From assembly GCA_009760855.2 (NCBI GenBank), contig WPIO01000028.1, forward strand, positions 2,110,001-2,174,000: DNA of 64,000 bases, given 5' to 3'. Shown here piece after piece: positions 55,210-64,000 of the stretch (the stretch's first letter is position 1; every line of letters begins with the position of its first letter). Below the pieces are notes generated by a model, which saw only the letters and a list, made by a program, of their open reading frames with translations, did no database searches and had not been told where the DNA came from. The DNA comes from Cristatella mucedo (lineage: Eukaryota; Bryozoa; Phylactolaemata; Cristatellidae). Made by a program: the position numbers and the translations under genes.

Positions 55210-56335
55210 GTGAGTTCCTGTTGCAACTGTTGCAAGGCTAAATCCAACTTATAATACATTCGACGCCTAAATGAACGAATATTTGCGGGCCCGAGCAAAT
55301 ACTTTTGTGCCAAGTTAACGGTACAAAGTTTATACATTGCACTGGTTGGGAATTATTTTACTTTTCCAGGTGCTTTATATGAGCTGTTAAGTAAGTATAT
55401 CGATTGCTTAGTAATAAAAGCATCAGCATGTTTAAGTACACAAAGCAAACACTTTACACGAACCCTAGAAAGGCTGTAAGGAACAGATGCGTTTTAGCTT
55501 CTTTTTAAATGTCGCCAAGTTAGTTTCGCCAAGTCACTGGATGTTTTGACGTAATTCGGAAGTTACTTTCAGGTGGTGGGAGCATTTGAATTAAAGGAAA
55601 GAACTTGAGGTTATTTCCAGGCACAGCTAAATGACTTTGGTCAAAAGAATAGATGTTACAAACCCTAGCGTATTTAGGGAGTAGTTCGGATGGGTAGGCA
55701 GGAGCATGAAAGTGGAGGGACCTAAAAGAACCTTAAAGTTGTCAGGCTGCTTAATGGGGAGCCAGTGCATGTCAATGAGAAACGGTGTGACGGGGCAATT
55801 TTAAAGAGGCTTACGCAGACAATGGGTAATGCAGAGTTTTCTTAAAACTCTTAAGCTTTTTTTGCATATGCCGAAATCACACAAACTGGTTGTCACACAA
55901 CGAAAGCCATCGATTCGGTTGTCCGACCTTCCTGCACACCACATGAACAAACAGCCAGCCGACCAGCCAGATAATTCATGTGCTACCATGGATGTGGTAT
56001 GCTAGCCAAAGAAGGACCGAATATTCGCATTGTCACCCTGGTAAAAGTAATGCGACTTGACTCCGGATCTATCGCCAGCCTCTAGTGAAAGGCCACTTTA
56101 AAATAGAACACCTGGTTTGGATGCAGTTGCTACCGGAGACGTGCAGGCAGAACCAATTGAGGGATACTTTTTCCTTATTATGAGTAACACAATGACTGGC
56201 CGTAACTAGTAAGTTGGTTTAATTGTTATAAAATTTGAAATATTTTGCTGCTATCAAAGTGTCAAACATCTGTAATACGTGCAACTAGGAAGTTGAGAGC
56301 TTGACATGTGTGAGTGCTGTAAACAATCCGAGCCA
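55210..56335 (-). mobile_element. Diverged LINE family-1 relative (paralogue of 19.9 kb)
   Basis: Aligns with 19900-20960 over its length: atatcgattgcttagtaata; gaaagtggagggacctaaaa; ttgtccgaccttcctgcaca. The 3' end is again undefined. No coding potential. Confidence 0.6.
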
Positions 56336-57268
56336 ATGTAATGTAATGTAATGTATCTCCGTCAGTAACTCCACAAAGTCATAAAGACCATGTGGGTGTT
56401 ACGCAGGAGAGTTTTGTATAGCACACTCACAGCCTAAGCGGCTTTCGGTACGCATTCGGTAGCCAACAGACTTCGTCTCACGCAACAAAGAGAAAGTGGG
56501 AAGCTAGCAGAGTTAGGAGAGCAGTTGAGGTAGTGAGTATCATAGAAGTAGCAACTCAGGACCGCTGAAAAGGATGAGCCATAGTCGGCAGCAGAAGAGT
56601 AGTTGTCGTTGCGTAAGAATTTTGGAAGCGAGTTCCACAGTCTAGGACCTGCAGAGCTAAAGCTTCTGTCGCCAACTGTCTTTAAGCTGAGGAACGGGAC
56701 AGCTAATTTATTGTCCACACAGGACCTGGGGGCGCGAACAGGCTGAAACTGATGCAGCAGTTCAGCTAGGTACGAAGGAGCCAAGCCGTGGCGGGCCTTG
56801 TGGGTCAGCGTAAGAACTTTGCTCCGTATCCTTTGCTCAACCGGCAACCATCCTAGCTCTTCCAGCAAAGGTGACACGTGCTCAAACCGCTGGGACTTGA
56901 AGATCAGCATTTCAGCCATATTCATAGTCCGCTGTAGTGGCATAATAGCTTTCTTTGGTAGCCCAGCCAAAAGGGAATTACAATAATCAAGCCGAGACAG
57001 AACTAAAGAGCTAGTTAAATTTTTTACAAGCCATTGTGGGAGACAGCTTCTAATATTGGATAGGGTTCGGATGTGATGGCTAGCTGTAGAGGCAGTCTTC
57101 TGAATGAAGCTTTTGAAATTGAGGCAGCTGTCGAACACGACACCTAGATTACGAGCACGTGGTGAAGGTCGCACAATAGCATCACCTATTAGAACAGCAA
57201 AGCCTTTTAATCCAGCCACACGCTTAGGGTGTCCTATGAGAACCAGTTCGGTTTGTATGGCTGGGAAT
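56336..57268 (-). mobile_element. LINE family 3, 3' fragment with ATGTA tail
   Basis: The 56434-57279 frame encodes 281 residues: LVLIGHPKRVAGLKGFAVLI, SRLDYCNSLLAGLPKKAIMP, ELGWLPVEQRIRSKVLTLTH, LAPSYLAELLHQFQPVRAPR, SAGPRLWNSLPKFL. This is the best preserved C-terminal region of the family. The 3' end is followed by a pentanucleotide tail (atgta repeated, 56336-56356). Inserted into the 19.9/55.2 kb paralogous segment. Confidence 0.9.
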
Positions 57269-57302
57269 GCCACCCGCATAAATAAATGAAATAGATATCA
57301 TT

Positions 57303-57435
57303 AATTTGTCCAGTCCCCAAGAGAACTTAATCTCTATTCAGGCCATTCACATATGCCTCGGGATTCGAGCCCATCACCTCAACCAAACGTTGGTCAGGGC
57401 AAGCACCTTAACCACTAGACCTAACCCGATCGGCC
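57303..57435 (-). mobile_element. SINE-1 copy
   Basis: Minus strand: tail aacttaatctctattcaggc at the left, B-box-like gattcgagccc (57362-57372), A-box region at the right (cttaaccactagacctaac). Confidence 0.85.
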
Positions 57436-57919
57436 TAAGATAGAACTATACATTTTCATGAAAACATTGAATGTAAAGCACTCTGAAAATTGCAGCGTTT
57501 TCTATATTGCAAGTTATTTGCATAGCAGCTGAGAAGTCAGACGAGACTGTTGTGTGCTAGTAAAGTGCATATTAGTTGAGATTGTGAATACCTATCGTGC
57601 TATGTTATCCTAATTCAAATGCATTCCTAAATGCTATTGCTGTTTCTAGGATCCGTGAATTAAGCAATAACCAAAAAAAGCACAGCTGAGCCGAAGCTGG
57701 TAGCGGGCTGGGTGCTGAGCACAGCTCATTCGAGGGGAACTCCGAGCTGAGTGCAAGCTGATTTGGTATTCCTAGCATTATCTCAAGCCACTTAGCACAT
57801 TGTTCCGCACGCCTCACTGTGAATCTCTCTAACTTAGTGGTCATCAGACCTGCTTTAGGTTTGGCATCCCAACTTAAACCTTTCTTTGGAATCCTTGCTC
57901 AACGTGAGATAAACCCCTA

Positions 57920-58730
57920 TTATGAGTGTCCTTATTTCTGAAAAAGCTCTTGATCTGCTCACCTTGACTAAAACTTGACAAAAAATCAGTAAATTGCGAA
58001 ACAATGAAAGGCGCAATCCCAACTGACTTCGTTTTCATTTTAAACCAATAAATTGACGAAAACCGACGGTTGAGTCGCAACTATAGCAAGCACAAACTTC
58101 AATTTCAAACGATTTTCAATAAACTCAAAGCAGTCTTTTGAATTCATTGTATTATTTTCAACCAAACAATAAGCTATTGATGGTGGCAGAAGTCTATACC
58201 AGTTCCTTCTTTATCTCAGATTTCTCTGATCTCGTTGTGATTCGATTTGCCATAGATCGCTCTTCCCTCATTGTAGGTAATTTAAACATTCATTTTGATA
58301 ACTCATCTGACATCTTAAGAACTAAATTTTTGCACTGACTCACTCATTGTATCTTGTGGCTCGTCACATGGCCCAACTCGCATCAAGGAAAATGCATCGA
58401 CTGAATTTTCTCACACGGCTGCATTTATCAGTCCCAAGTATTACCAAATTCTGCTTATCTGATCACATGCAGATCTCATTCAGTGCACAATGTGTGCCCT
58501 CCTCCGCATCCAAAATCGCCTTTTAATCGCGAAAGCTTAGGACAATTGCATGATGCTGTCCGTGCGGGAATATTGGCTTCGCCTCTGCTTTTGAATCCCC
58601 TTTTGACTTTCATCATCGGTAGATTACTCAACAATATAACAACACCTGAGATTATCAACCATTTTGCACCAGTAACTCAGCACACTGTGCCCCCTCACCC
58701 CGATGTAAAAGGCAGGTGAAGAAGAAGAAA
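57920..58730 (+). mobile_element. LINE family 1, endonuclease fragment
   Basis: Aligns with 26320-27110: ttatttctgaaaaagctctt, frame LLMVAEVYTSS, SLIVGNLNIHFDNSSDILRT (GDFN changed to GNLN), and ttctgcttatctgatcacat (SDH motif). Ends near gtgccccctcacccc. Highly degenerate. The stretch 57440-57920 aligns with 20980-21250 and holds no gene. Confidence 0.75.
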
Positions 58731-58734
58731 CCAG

Positions 58735-59470
58735 CAAGGCACCGAAGACTACCATTAGGGACTAAACAGGTTCCGGTCTGGTGGGTGAGACCTGAACCCC
58801 ACACGATAAGGATTAAACGCAATCGGACAAGTACGACTTCAACCACTACAGTGCCTGCCTCGTCAGCGAGACCGATCTTCGTTCTCAATCGTTCAGATAG
58901 GACACCGTGATCAATGGTGAGAGAGGCATCTGATAGATCCAACAGAGCTGGGGCAGTAATGTTGCCGTCATCAGTGCTAAATTAGATGTTATTGCTAACA
59001 CGGAAGAGAGTGGTTTTATTGGAGTGCTTACTAAAGAAACCCGATTGAATTATTTCTTAAATGTAATTCATTTCAATATGTGCTACCGGCAGTTTAGTTA
59101 CAATTTCTTCAAGAATGTTTGACAAAAAAAGAAGAAGGGAAATTGGGCCATAGTTTGCAGTTACCTCTGCATCTAATCCAGGCTTTTTAAGAATCGGTCT
59201 AACGACGGCCGATTTGAAGGACTTGGGTACGACCCATTTTTGCAAAGAATCGTCCAAAAATCACGGTTATGGCCAAACCAAGTTGGTCTGCCAGTGAAGA
59301 CCACCGAGGTCACGCATCAGGGTCTTGAGGAAAGAGCCCTCTGTACTAGACGTTATTTATGTAGCCCCGTCACATGCAGAAACCTCGAAGGGTATTTAAA
59401 GGAAGGTCACTGGCTGCGATTCCGCAGGAGGGGGCTCTATTGAGGCACGAATGAGCATAATGTTTTCACC
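58735..59470 (-). mobile_element. LINE family 3, RT fragment
   Basis: Minus strand: [40 protein letters not shown] (59257-59057) and LSDASLTIDHGVLSERL (58942-58655) correspond to RT blocks in 48400-47860. Older than the 47 kb copy. Confidence 0.8.
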
Positions 59471-59717
59471 TTTGCATGCACAGCATAGGCTAGCAGTCAT
59501 TCGCGAACTCAGCCGGACTACAACAATCGAGGCTAGTTTCCAGAAAGACCTGGCATGCTTTTGTCCGCTTCACGTAAGGATTGAAGACATCCATGCTCAT
59601 GTTGGCATTGTTATCAGGCTTCCTGCAATTCAGAATGCACCGCATTGCGTCAGAATATGGTCATTCACTTTAGTAGACGTAGCAGAATAAAAGACTCGTA
59701 AGTCGGAAGTGAGAAAC

Positions 59718-59723
59718 TTTATT
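59718..59723 (-). terminator. Poly(A) signal of B2 gene
   Basis: AATAAA on the gene strand, in the same context (ccaataaag) as the type A genes. Confidence 0.5.
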
Positions 59724-60016
59724 GGCTTTGGCAGAGACGCAGAAACGTTCAAGGCGAGCTCGCCCACTTATGCCACGACTGCCTGAGGTAGGCGACTCGC
59801 AGAGGTAGCTCGTCGTCGCCTGAAGCACTTCTGCAGTCTATCCGATATGCTATCTACAGCAGCTGCTGCCGCTCCAGTTTTGTCGGCTACAGCAGGTGCA
59901 CAGCCAACAGCAGCCGTCGCAGAGCTAGCAGCTGCTGTTGTTCGGCTGGCTTCTCCAGGACGCCAGGGTGCTTCTGCTGTTCCTTAGCCGACCTTAGTCG
60001 TGTCGCCGGCCGCTCT

Positions 60017-60250
60017 CTACTTCTCTGCAGCCTGCATCGGCTGTTCGCTAGTCGGCTTCAAATACTCTTCGGCCAGCTTCCGCTTCTCTTCAGCCAGCGA
60101 CAGCATTTCTTTAGCCAGTCTCTGCTTTTCTACTGCCAGCTTCATTTTTTCTTTCGCATGCTTTAGCTTATCTATAGCCAGATTCACGGCGTCTTTACCC
60201 AAATTCTGCTTTACTGCAGCTAGCTTCATCATTTCTTCGAACGGCTTCAT
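60017..60250 (-). CDS. B2 coiled-coil heptad protein
   Basis: Encodes 77 residues from the first ATG of exon 2: MKPFEEMMKLAAVKQNLGK, heptads LAIDKLK, LAVEKQR, LAKEMLS, LAEEKRK, LAEEYLK, then TSEQPMQAAEK and a stop. Predicted short coiled coil. Acceptor TCTGTAG (60341-60336) and donor AAAAG|GTAAGAGG (60481-60480) leave a 146-bp intron, the shortest of the family and without a microsatellite. Poly(A) signal at 59723-59718. It is either a truncated descendant of the long type B gene or an intermediate. Function unknown. Confidence 0.55.
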   Translation of the reverse strand: MKPFEEMMKLAAVKQNLGKDAVNLAIDKLKHAKEKMKLAVEKQRLAKEMLSLAEEKRKLAEEYLKPTSEQPMQAAEK

Positions 60251-61164
60251 CTTTTTTCCAGCCGTCTTCCGTTCTGCGTCAGAATCCACGTGCCGTCCTT
60301 TAGCCAGCTAATCAGCTGCAGTAGCTTTTACAGTCCTACAGAGAAGGCGGGTGAAAGGAGACTCATTTTAAAAGACAAGCGACGTCTCACCGTCTCGAGT
60401 AGCTTCTAAAATTGACTGCCAGCTCTCCTGCCTTTTCTCGTCCAGCAAGCTACCTGAACATGCCAACAGCACACCTCTTACCTTTTGGACTCTGTGACGG
60501 CGCCCTAGACTGAGTGACAGTGTTGCAGTTCTTGCAGTGTCAGCTCAAGCAAAGTAAGCAGTCCTTGACCGTGAACGCCTAAGTCACCCGGTAGTGTCAA
60601 CCTGCAATAATGCCTGACCGTTGATCTCTAGATAAGTCGTCAAGTCAACCACTGGAATTGCCCTTTTTATGATTCAGACATTTATTATTTTTAAGAACTA
60701 CATTAGAGCTGGTGATTATTCTAGAATTATGGCAGTAATTAAAAATACGTCGTACCTAGTGGTATATTCTCGGCAGGCTCCCCTGTCCCGATTAATTTGT
60801 CTACTAATGTTTTTTCAAGAATTCTGAACACTTCAAACAAACCACTTTACTTTATAAAATTCGTTATATGGCCGCAGTAGCCATAATTGAAACTCTTTCT
60901 TCTCAACCTGCATGTAATATCGTGGGTAGAACTTCCAGCAGGTATACATTTGTGTCAACGGAGATACTGGGGCACGAACTCTTTGACTAAATTGCTTGTA
61001 CTACCACAATCTCCGTACTTCTTCTTTGCCGGAACTAGGATGGCTCTGTAGTCGAACCAATCTAGTAATTTTAAAAGAGGCTTTTGCAATTTACAGGAAA
61101 CTTATATTTCGCGAATATGGTTAGATGTAAAGAGAGATAGGGAGCATACGTGAGAGAGAAAGAG

Positions 61165-61312
61165 TGCGAGATATCTAAAGAGAGAGAGTGAGAGAGAGAG
61201 AGAGAGAAAGACCAAAAGACAGAAAGACAGACAGACATGCGGAGGCAGAGACGTTGGCAGAGACAGAGACATAGACAGAGAAAGACAGAGAGACAGAGAG
61301 AGACAGAGAGTC
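61165..61312. repeat. GA/GACA microsatellite (B2)
   Basis: Interrupted GA and GACA tract; antisense Ser/Leu frames 61071-61444 are its translation. Confidence 0.9.
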
Positions 61313-62268
61313 GCAGGTTGAGCACTTTTTAAGATCACAGACTTTCAGTTCTACTTTGACATTTGAATCTTTCCTTGGCATAAATAAATTTTTTAAAGTT
61401 CCACTTACAAGAATCAGCGTCCGTACAAATTTAGTGGCTTTCAAAAATTCCTAACAGCTTGATGAAATTGGAAATGCAGGTCACCCGCAACGGCTTTTCC
61501 ACCACGTCTAGACGAGGCGGTCTGCAATGTGGCTTGCCCAATAAAGACGAGACCTTATTTATTCTCGGATGTAACTTGGTCAAAAATCAAATGCAAAATG
61601 CTTGAAAATGAGCTTTACGGGAGTAACGCCACATGCACCTATTTCTAGGTCCGAAGGTTTCTCTTGAAATTATTGTGACATGGTATGGCATCTGAAACCC
61701 TACAATTAAGTTCCATCCGCTTCAAAACGGTAGCCATTTTAACATTTTTTTCAGATTAATGTTACAAGCACAAGTGTTTCCTTTTAACGACAAATAGGAA
61801 AATTCAAAATGCTAAAAATTCGAAATCCAGAAAAACTGGTCGTGACAATCGTGGTCTAACGTACGGATGAATACTTTCAAGCATTGTGAAAATCTCTAGT
61901 CAAAAGCGATTCAGGCAATGCAGCTCAGATGTTTACATAAAGCCGTAGACCTAGGCTCAAGAACGCAGCTGATCCGCTTACACAGTCGTTTGTGGAATGC
62001 AGTTTTTCATTGCTGTGAGTGGCTGCTTTTGCATCTGCATTGTTCCATACTTGACTAGCATCAGTTTCCTGATTCACACTTACCATGAAGGTTACTCGCA
62101 CAAAGCCTGAAAATTCGTGTTAGCTAGCGTACGAAAGTCAGTCTCGATCGCTTTATAATACTAGGCAATCAACCGTGAGCCAACAAATATAGTGAGATCG
62201 TACTTGCTGGAGGCAAAATGTCGGTTCCTAGGCACTCGTATCTGTAGCAAGAGGCTTTACGTGGCGAA

Positions 62269-63205
62269 GTCATGTGCAATTGGTTAGGTGCAAGTTCTTT
62301 CAGTCCTCCCTATATGTCTCTGTCCATCTCAACGTAATGAGGGGCAGATTAAGATGACCGCCCTTCAAGGCTCAATGGCGTGGCTGCAGGTGCACTCATT
62401 ACCCTGCAGTTATCATCACAGTCTGACTCAGCCGTTGGCACCGTAATTTATTGAAGTCACGTCTTTAGAATAACGCAAAGGTGCATTTCACTACTTTATT
62501 AGTAAGTGTAGCTCGAGTGTATGCCGGCTCCTCTGATGAGCCTGTGAGGTGAGCCGTGATGGCATACTAGGTAAGGCGGTTGTTTCATGACCTCGTTCCC
62601 GAGGTCGTGGGTTCGATTCCTGCGGTGGGCGATTCTTTAACGCCACTGCAAGCGGTGATGATAGCCGTAAAGGCTCTTCTGTCGCTATACAAAAAGAGGT
62701 TGTTTAATCAGCTAGGATTTTATTTTTATTTATTTTATGTGGCGTGGACACAGGCCGGTAACCCGCTGGTGGCCAGATTGTGGACTGGAGCAGTGGAGGA
62801 AAGAGAGTCGAGTGGGAGAAGGGGACTAAGGGAGCCGTGCATCCTTCGGTTCCGTTCGTCGTGCCATAAACAGTTGGTGTTTGCTCTGTGCCACCGTTCT
62901 GTATGCCGAACCATAGTAAGAAATTTGAAAAGCTATTTGGAATCGCAATTATTGGAGCGAAATCGGCAGGCAATCTTAGGACTGATCTTTGCAGGCTAGC
63001 AATTTATGGCGTAAAGTCATACGTAATTATTAAGTACAAGTTATTTAAGTCCTCCCTATATGTCTTTATCCATCTTAACGTAATACGAGCAGACTAAGAT
63101 GATGGATGGTCTGCCAATGCTCGGTGGCATGTCTGCAGGTGCACTCATAAACCTGCCGGTATCGTTATAGTTTGACTCAGCCTTTGGTGCTGTGATTCTG
63201 TGTAG
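62269..63205. repeat. Direct repeat of about 200 bp around SINE-2
   Basis: 62269-62470 and 63007-63205 align (cagtcctccctatatgtctctgtcc / aagtcctccctatatgtctt in part; gtctgcaggtgcactcat). The intervening 540 bp hold SINE-2 and 62740-63000, which I do not recognise. Confidence 0.65.
62551..62735 (+). mobile_element. SINE-2 copy, best preserved
   Basis: A-box-like gatggcatactaggtaaggc (62558-62577), B box GGTTCGATTCC (62610-62620), body gatagccgtaaaggctcttc and ctatacaaaaagaggttgtt, T-rich end. The plus frame 62580-62999 starts inside it and is not considered a gene. Confidence 0.85.
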
Positions 63206-63289
63206 TTGCACCTTTAACCTAACAAAATGGTGTATTTTATTTCTTTATTACTGCGATAATTTACAAGCTATTTCCAATCTCACTAAGGT

Positions 63290-64000
63290 ATGGACACTCA
63301 CTCGGTAGGCAGTCTTACGACCGAACTGCCCAGATTAGCTAATTCTTAGTGACTTATCCGTGCGAAATTATGGCACACGCAAACCGAAAAAAATTGAAGT
63401 CAAAACGAGCTGTCGACCATCGGTCGTTTTATTTACTTAAGTATCATGGTTACCAAAGCCAGTCTCAGGCTTTTTGCAGCTCACGGCCCTTTCACATGTG
63501 TAGAGATCACGCGAATTACGATGTTCAGCGATTAAGCCGTGGCAGAGACAGTTGACGGCTCTACTATACTCACTTCCAATCGCCTTCTCGGCAGTGCCGA
63601 GCTCCGGGACCAAAGTTGAAAAAGCAGATTCGCACTTCCAATCGCTTTCTCGAAGTGATACGAGGTCCGAATCACATCGCCTAGCACTGCATGCAGTGCG
63701 TACACTACATTCATTGGCGAGCTTGGCATGACTCCTATAATCGATGGTAGTTTTTCAAAAAGATCAGTTTATTTCTGCTCAACAAAATAATTGCACGCAT
63801 CGGTGCAATTACCTTAGTGTTGTTTTGAAGTCGTAATAAATTGTGGTTTCGCTGCCTCGCTTTATAATGTGGAGGTTCACTTCAGCTGGCTTCTCAAAAC
63901 AAAAGACGAAAATAAAAGGCGAACAACTTTATAAATTTCTTCCGATATAGACATTGACAGGTGAATTCGCCCATGACTTCCTGAGGTAAGCGGCACGCAG
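63290..64000. repeat. Type B unit B3, start only
   Basis: Aligns with 13840-14450 (gaagtcaaaacgagctgtc; tttatttacttaagt). The window ends in the 3' region of another type B coiled-coil gene (gaattcgcccatgacttcc). No coding part of it is visible. Confidence 0.65.

Larger units (their letters stand above)
59480..63290. repeat. Type B unit B2
   Basis: Gene 3' region 59690-60000, coiled coil 60017-60335, very short intron, exon 1 near 60482-60600, block 60650-60920 matching 16310-16600, GA tract 61165-61312, and tail 61310-62530. The part 62127-62215 resembles the anchor of type A units (gcgtacgaaagtcagtctcg; caaccgtgagcc). SINE-2 and a duplicated 200-bp segment follow. No other gene is supported. 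Confidence 0.6.

Noticed and set aside
62580-62999. 139-residue ORF
   Set aside because: Its first third is SINE-2 sequence and the rest has no motif.
1-64000. Bacterial or viral defence system, toxin or integrated DNA virus
   Set aside because: No such genes or motifs are visible; all recognisable mobile DNA is LINE, SINE or a defective Ty3/gypsy element.

Overview
The window looks like metazoan nuclear DNA, probably an invertebrate; the phylum cannot be fixed from sequence alone. Evidence: degenerate L2/CR1-type LINEs, two tRNA-derived SINE families, an internally deleted Ty3/gypsy element, many CA, GA and ATT microsatellites, GT-AG introns, TATA boxes and AATAAA signals. No bacterial operons, rRNA or CRISPR were seen. 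Most reading frames here are transposon debris or translations of simple repeats.

The most interesting structure is a head-to-tail array of a unit of about 4.7 kb (starts near 1, 3870, 8610, 22433, 30175, 32900, 39330, plus partial units), all in one orientation. Each unit originally carried one minus-strand gene. Its apparent layout is a CACGTG E-box and TATAAATA-type box, a non-coding first exon of about 100 nt, a GTAAGA donor, an intron of about 550 bp with a CA microsatellite, a TTGTAG/TTGCAG acceptor, a second exon whose first ATG opens a small Leu/Ala-heptad coiled-coil protein, an Ala-rich tail, and an AATAAA signal. I do not recognise the protein family. An older, longer relative (type B) lies at 13.8-17.7 kb and 59.5-64 kb. 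The copies are at different stages of decay: promoter lost (33 kb), start of exon 2 lost (23 kb), LINE-interrupted (0.8 and 12.4 kb), or fairly intact (5, 31, 40 kb). Two copies share a nearly identical 203-bp tract, which suggests gene conversion.

Layout: 1-13 kb units U1-U4; 13.8-17.7 kb type B gene; 17.7-21.2 kb SINE and LINE remnants; 21.2-30.2 kb units U5-U6, with the longest family-1 LINE at 26.3-29.3 kb; 30.2-32.9 kb U7; 32.9-39.3 kb U8 with the gypsy element and a LINE; 39.3-44.5 kb U9, whose intron contains 2.3 kb of GC-rich minisatellites; 44.5-45.8 kb decayed fragments; 46.6-49.4 kb a nearly full family-3 LINE (minus); 49.8-59.5 kb mixed mobile remnants and the only low-repeat stretch, with a few candidate host exons; 59.5-64 kb type B units.

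The SINE-1 family shares its 3' tail, including a hairpin, with the family-1 LINE, so the two look like a retrotransposition partnership. Coordinates of mobile elements and units are by-eye alignments, good to roughly 10-30 bp.
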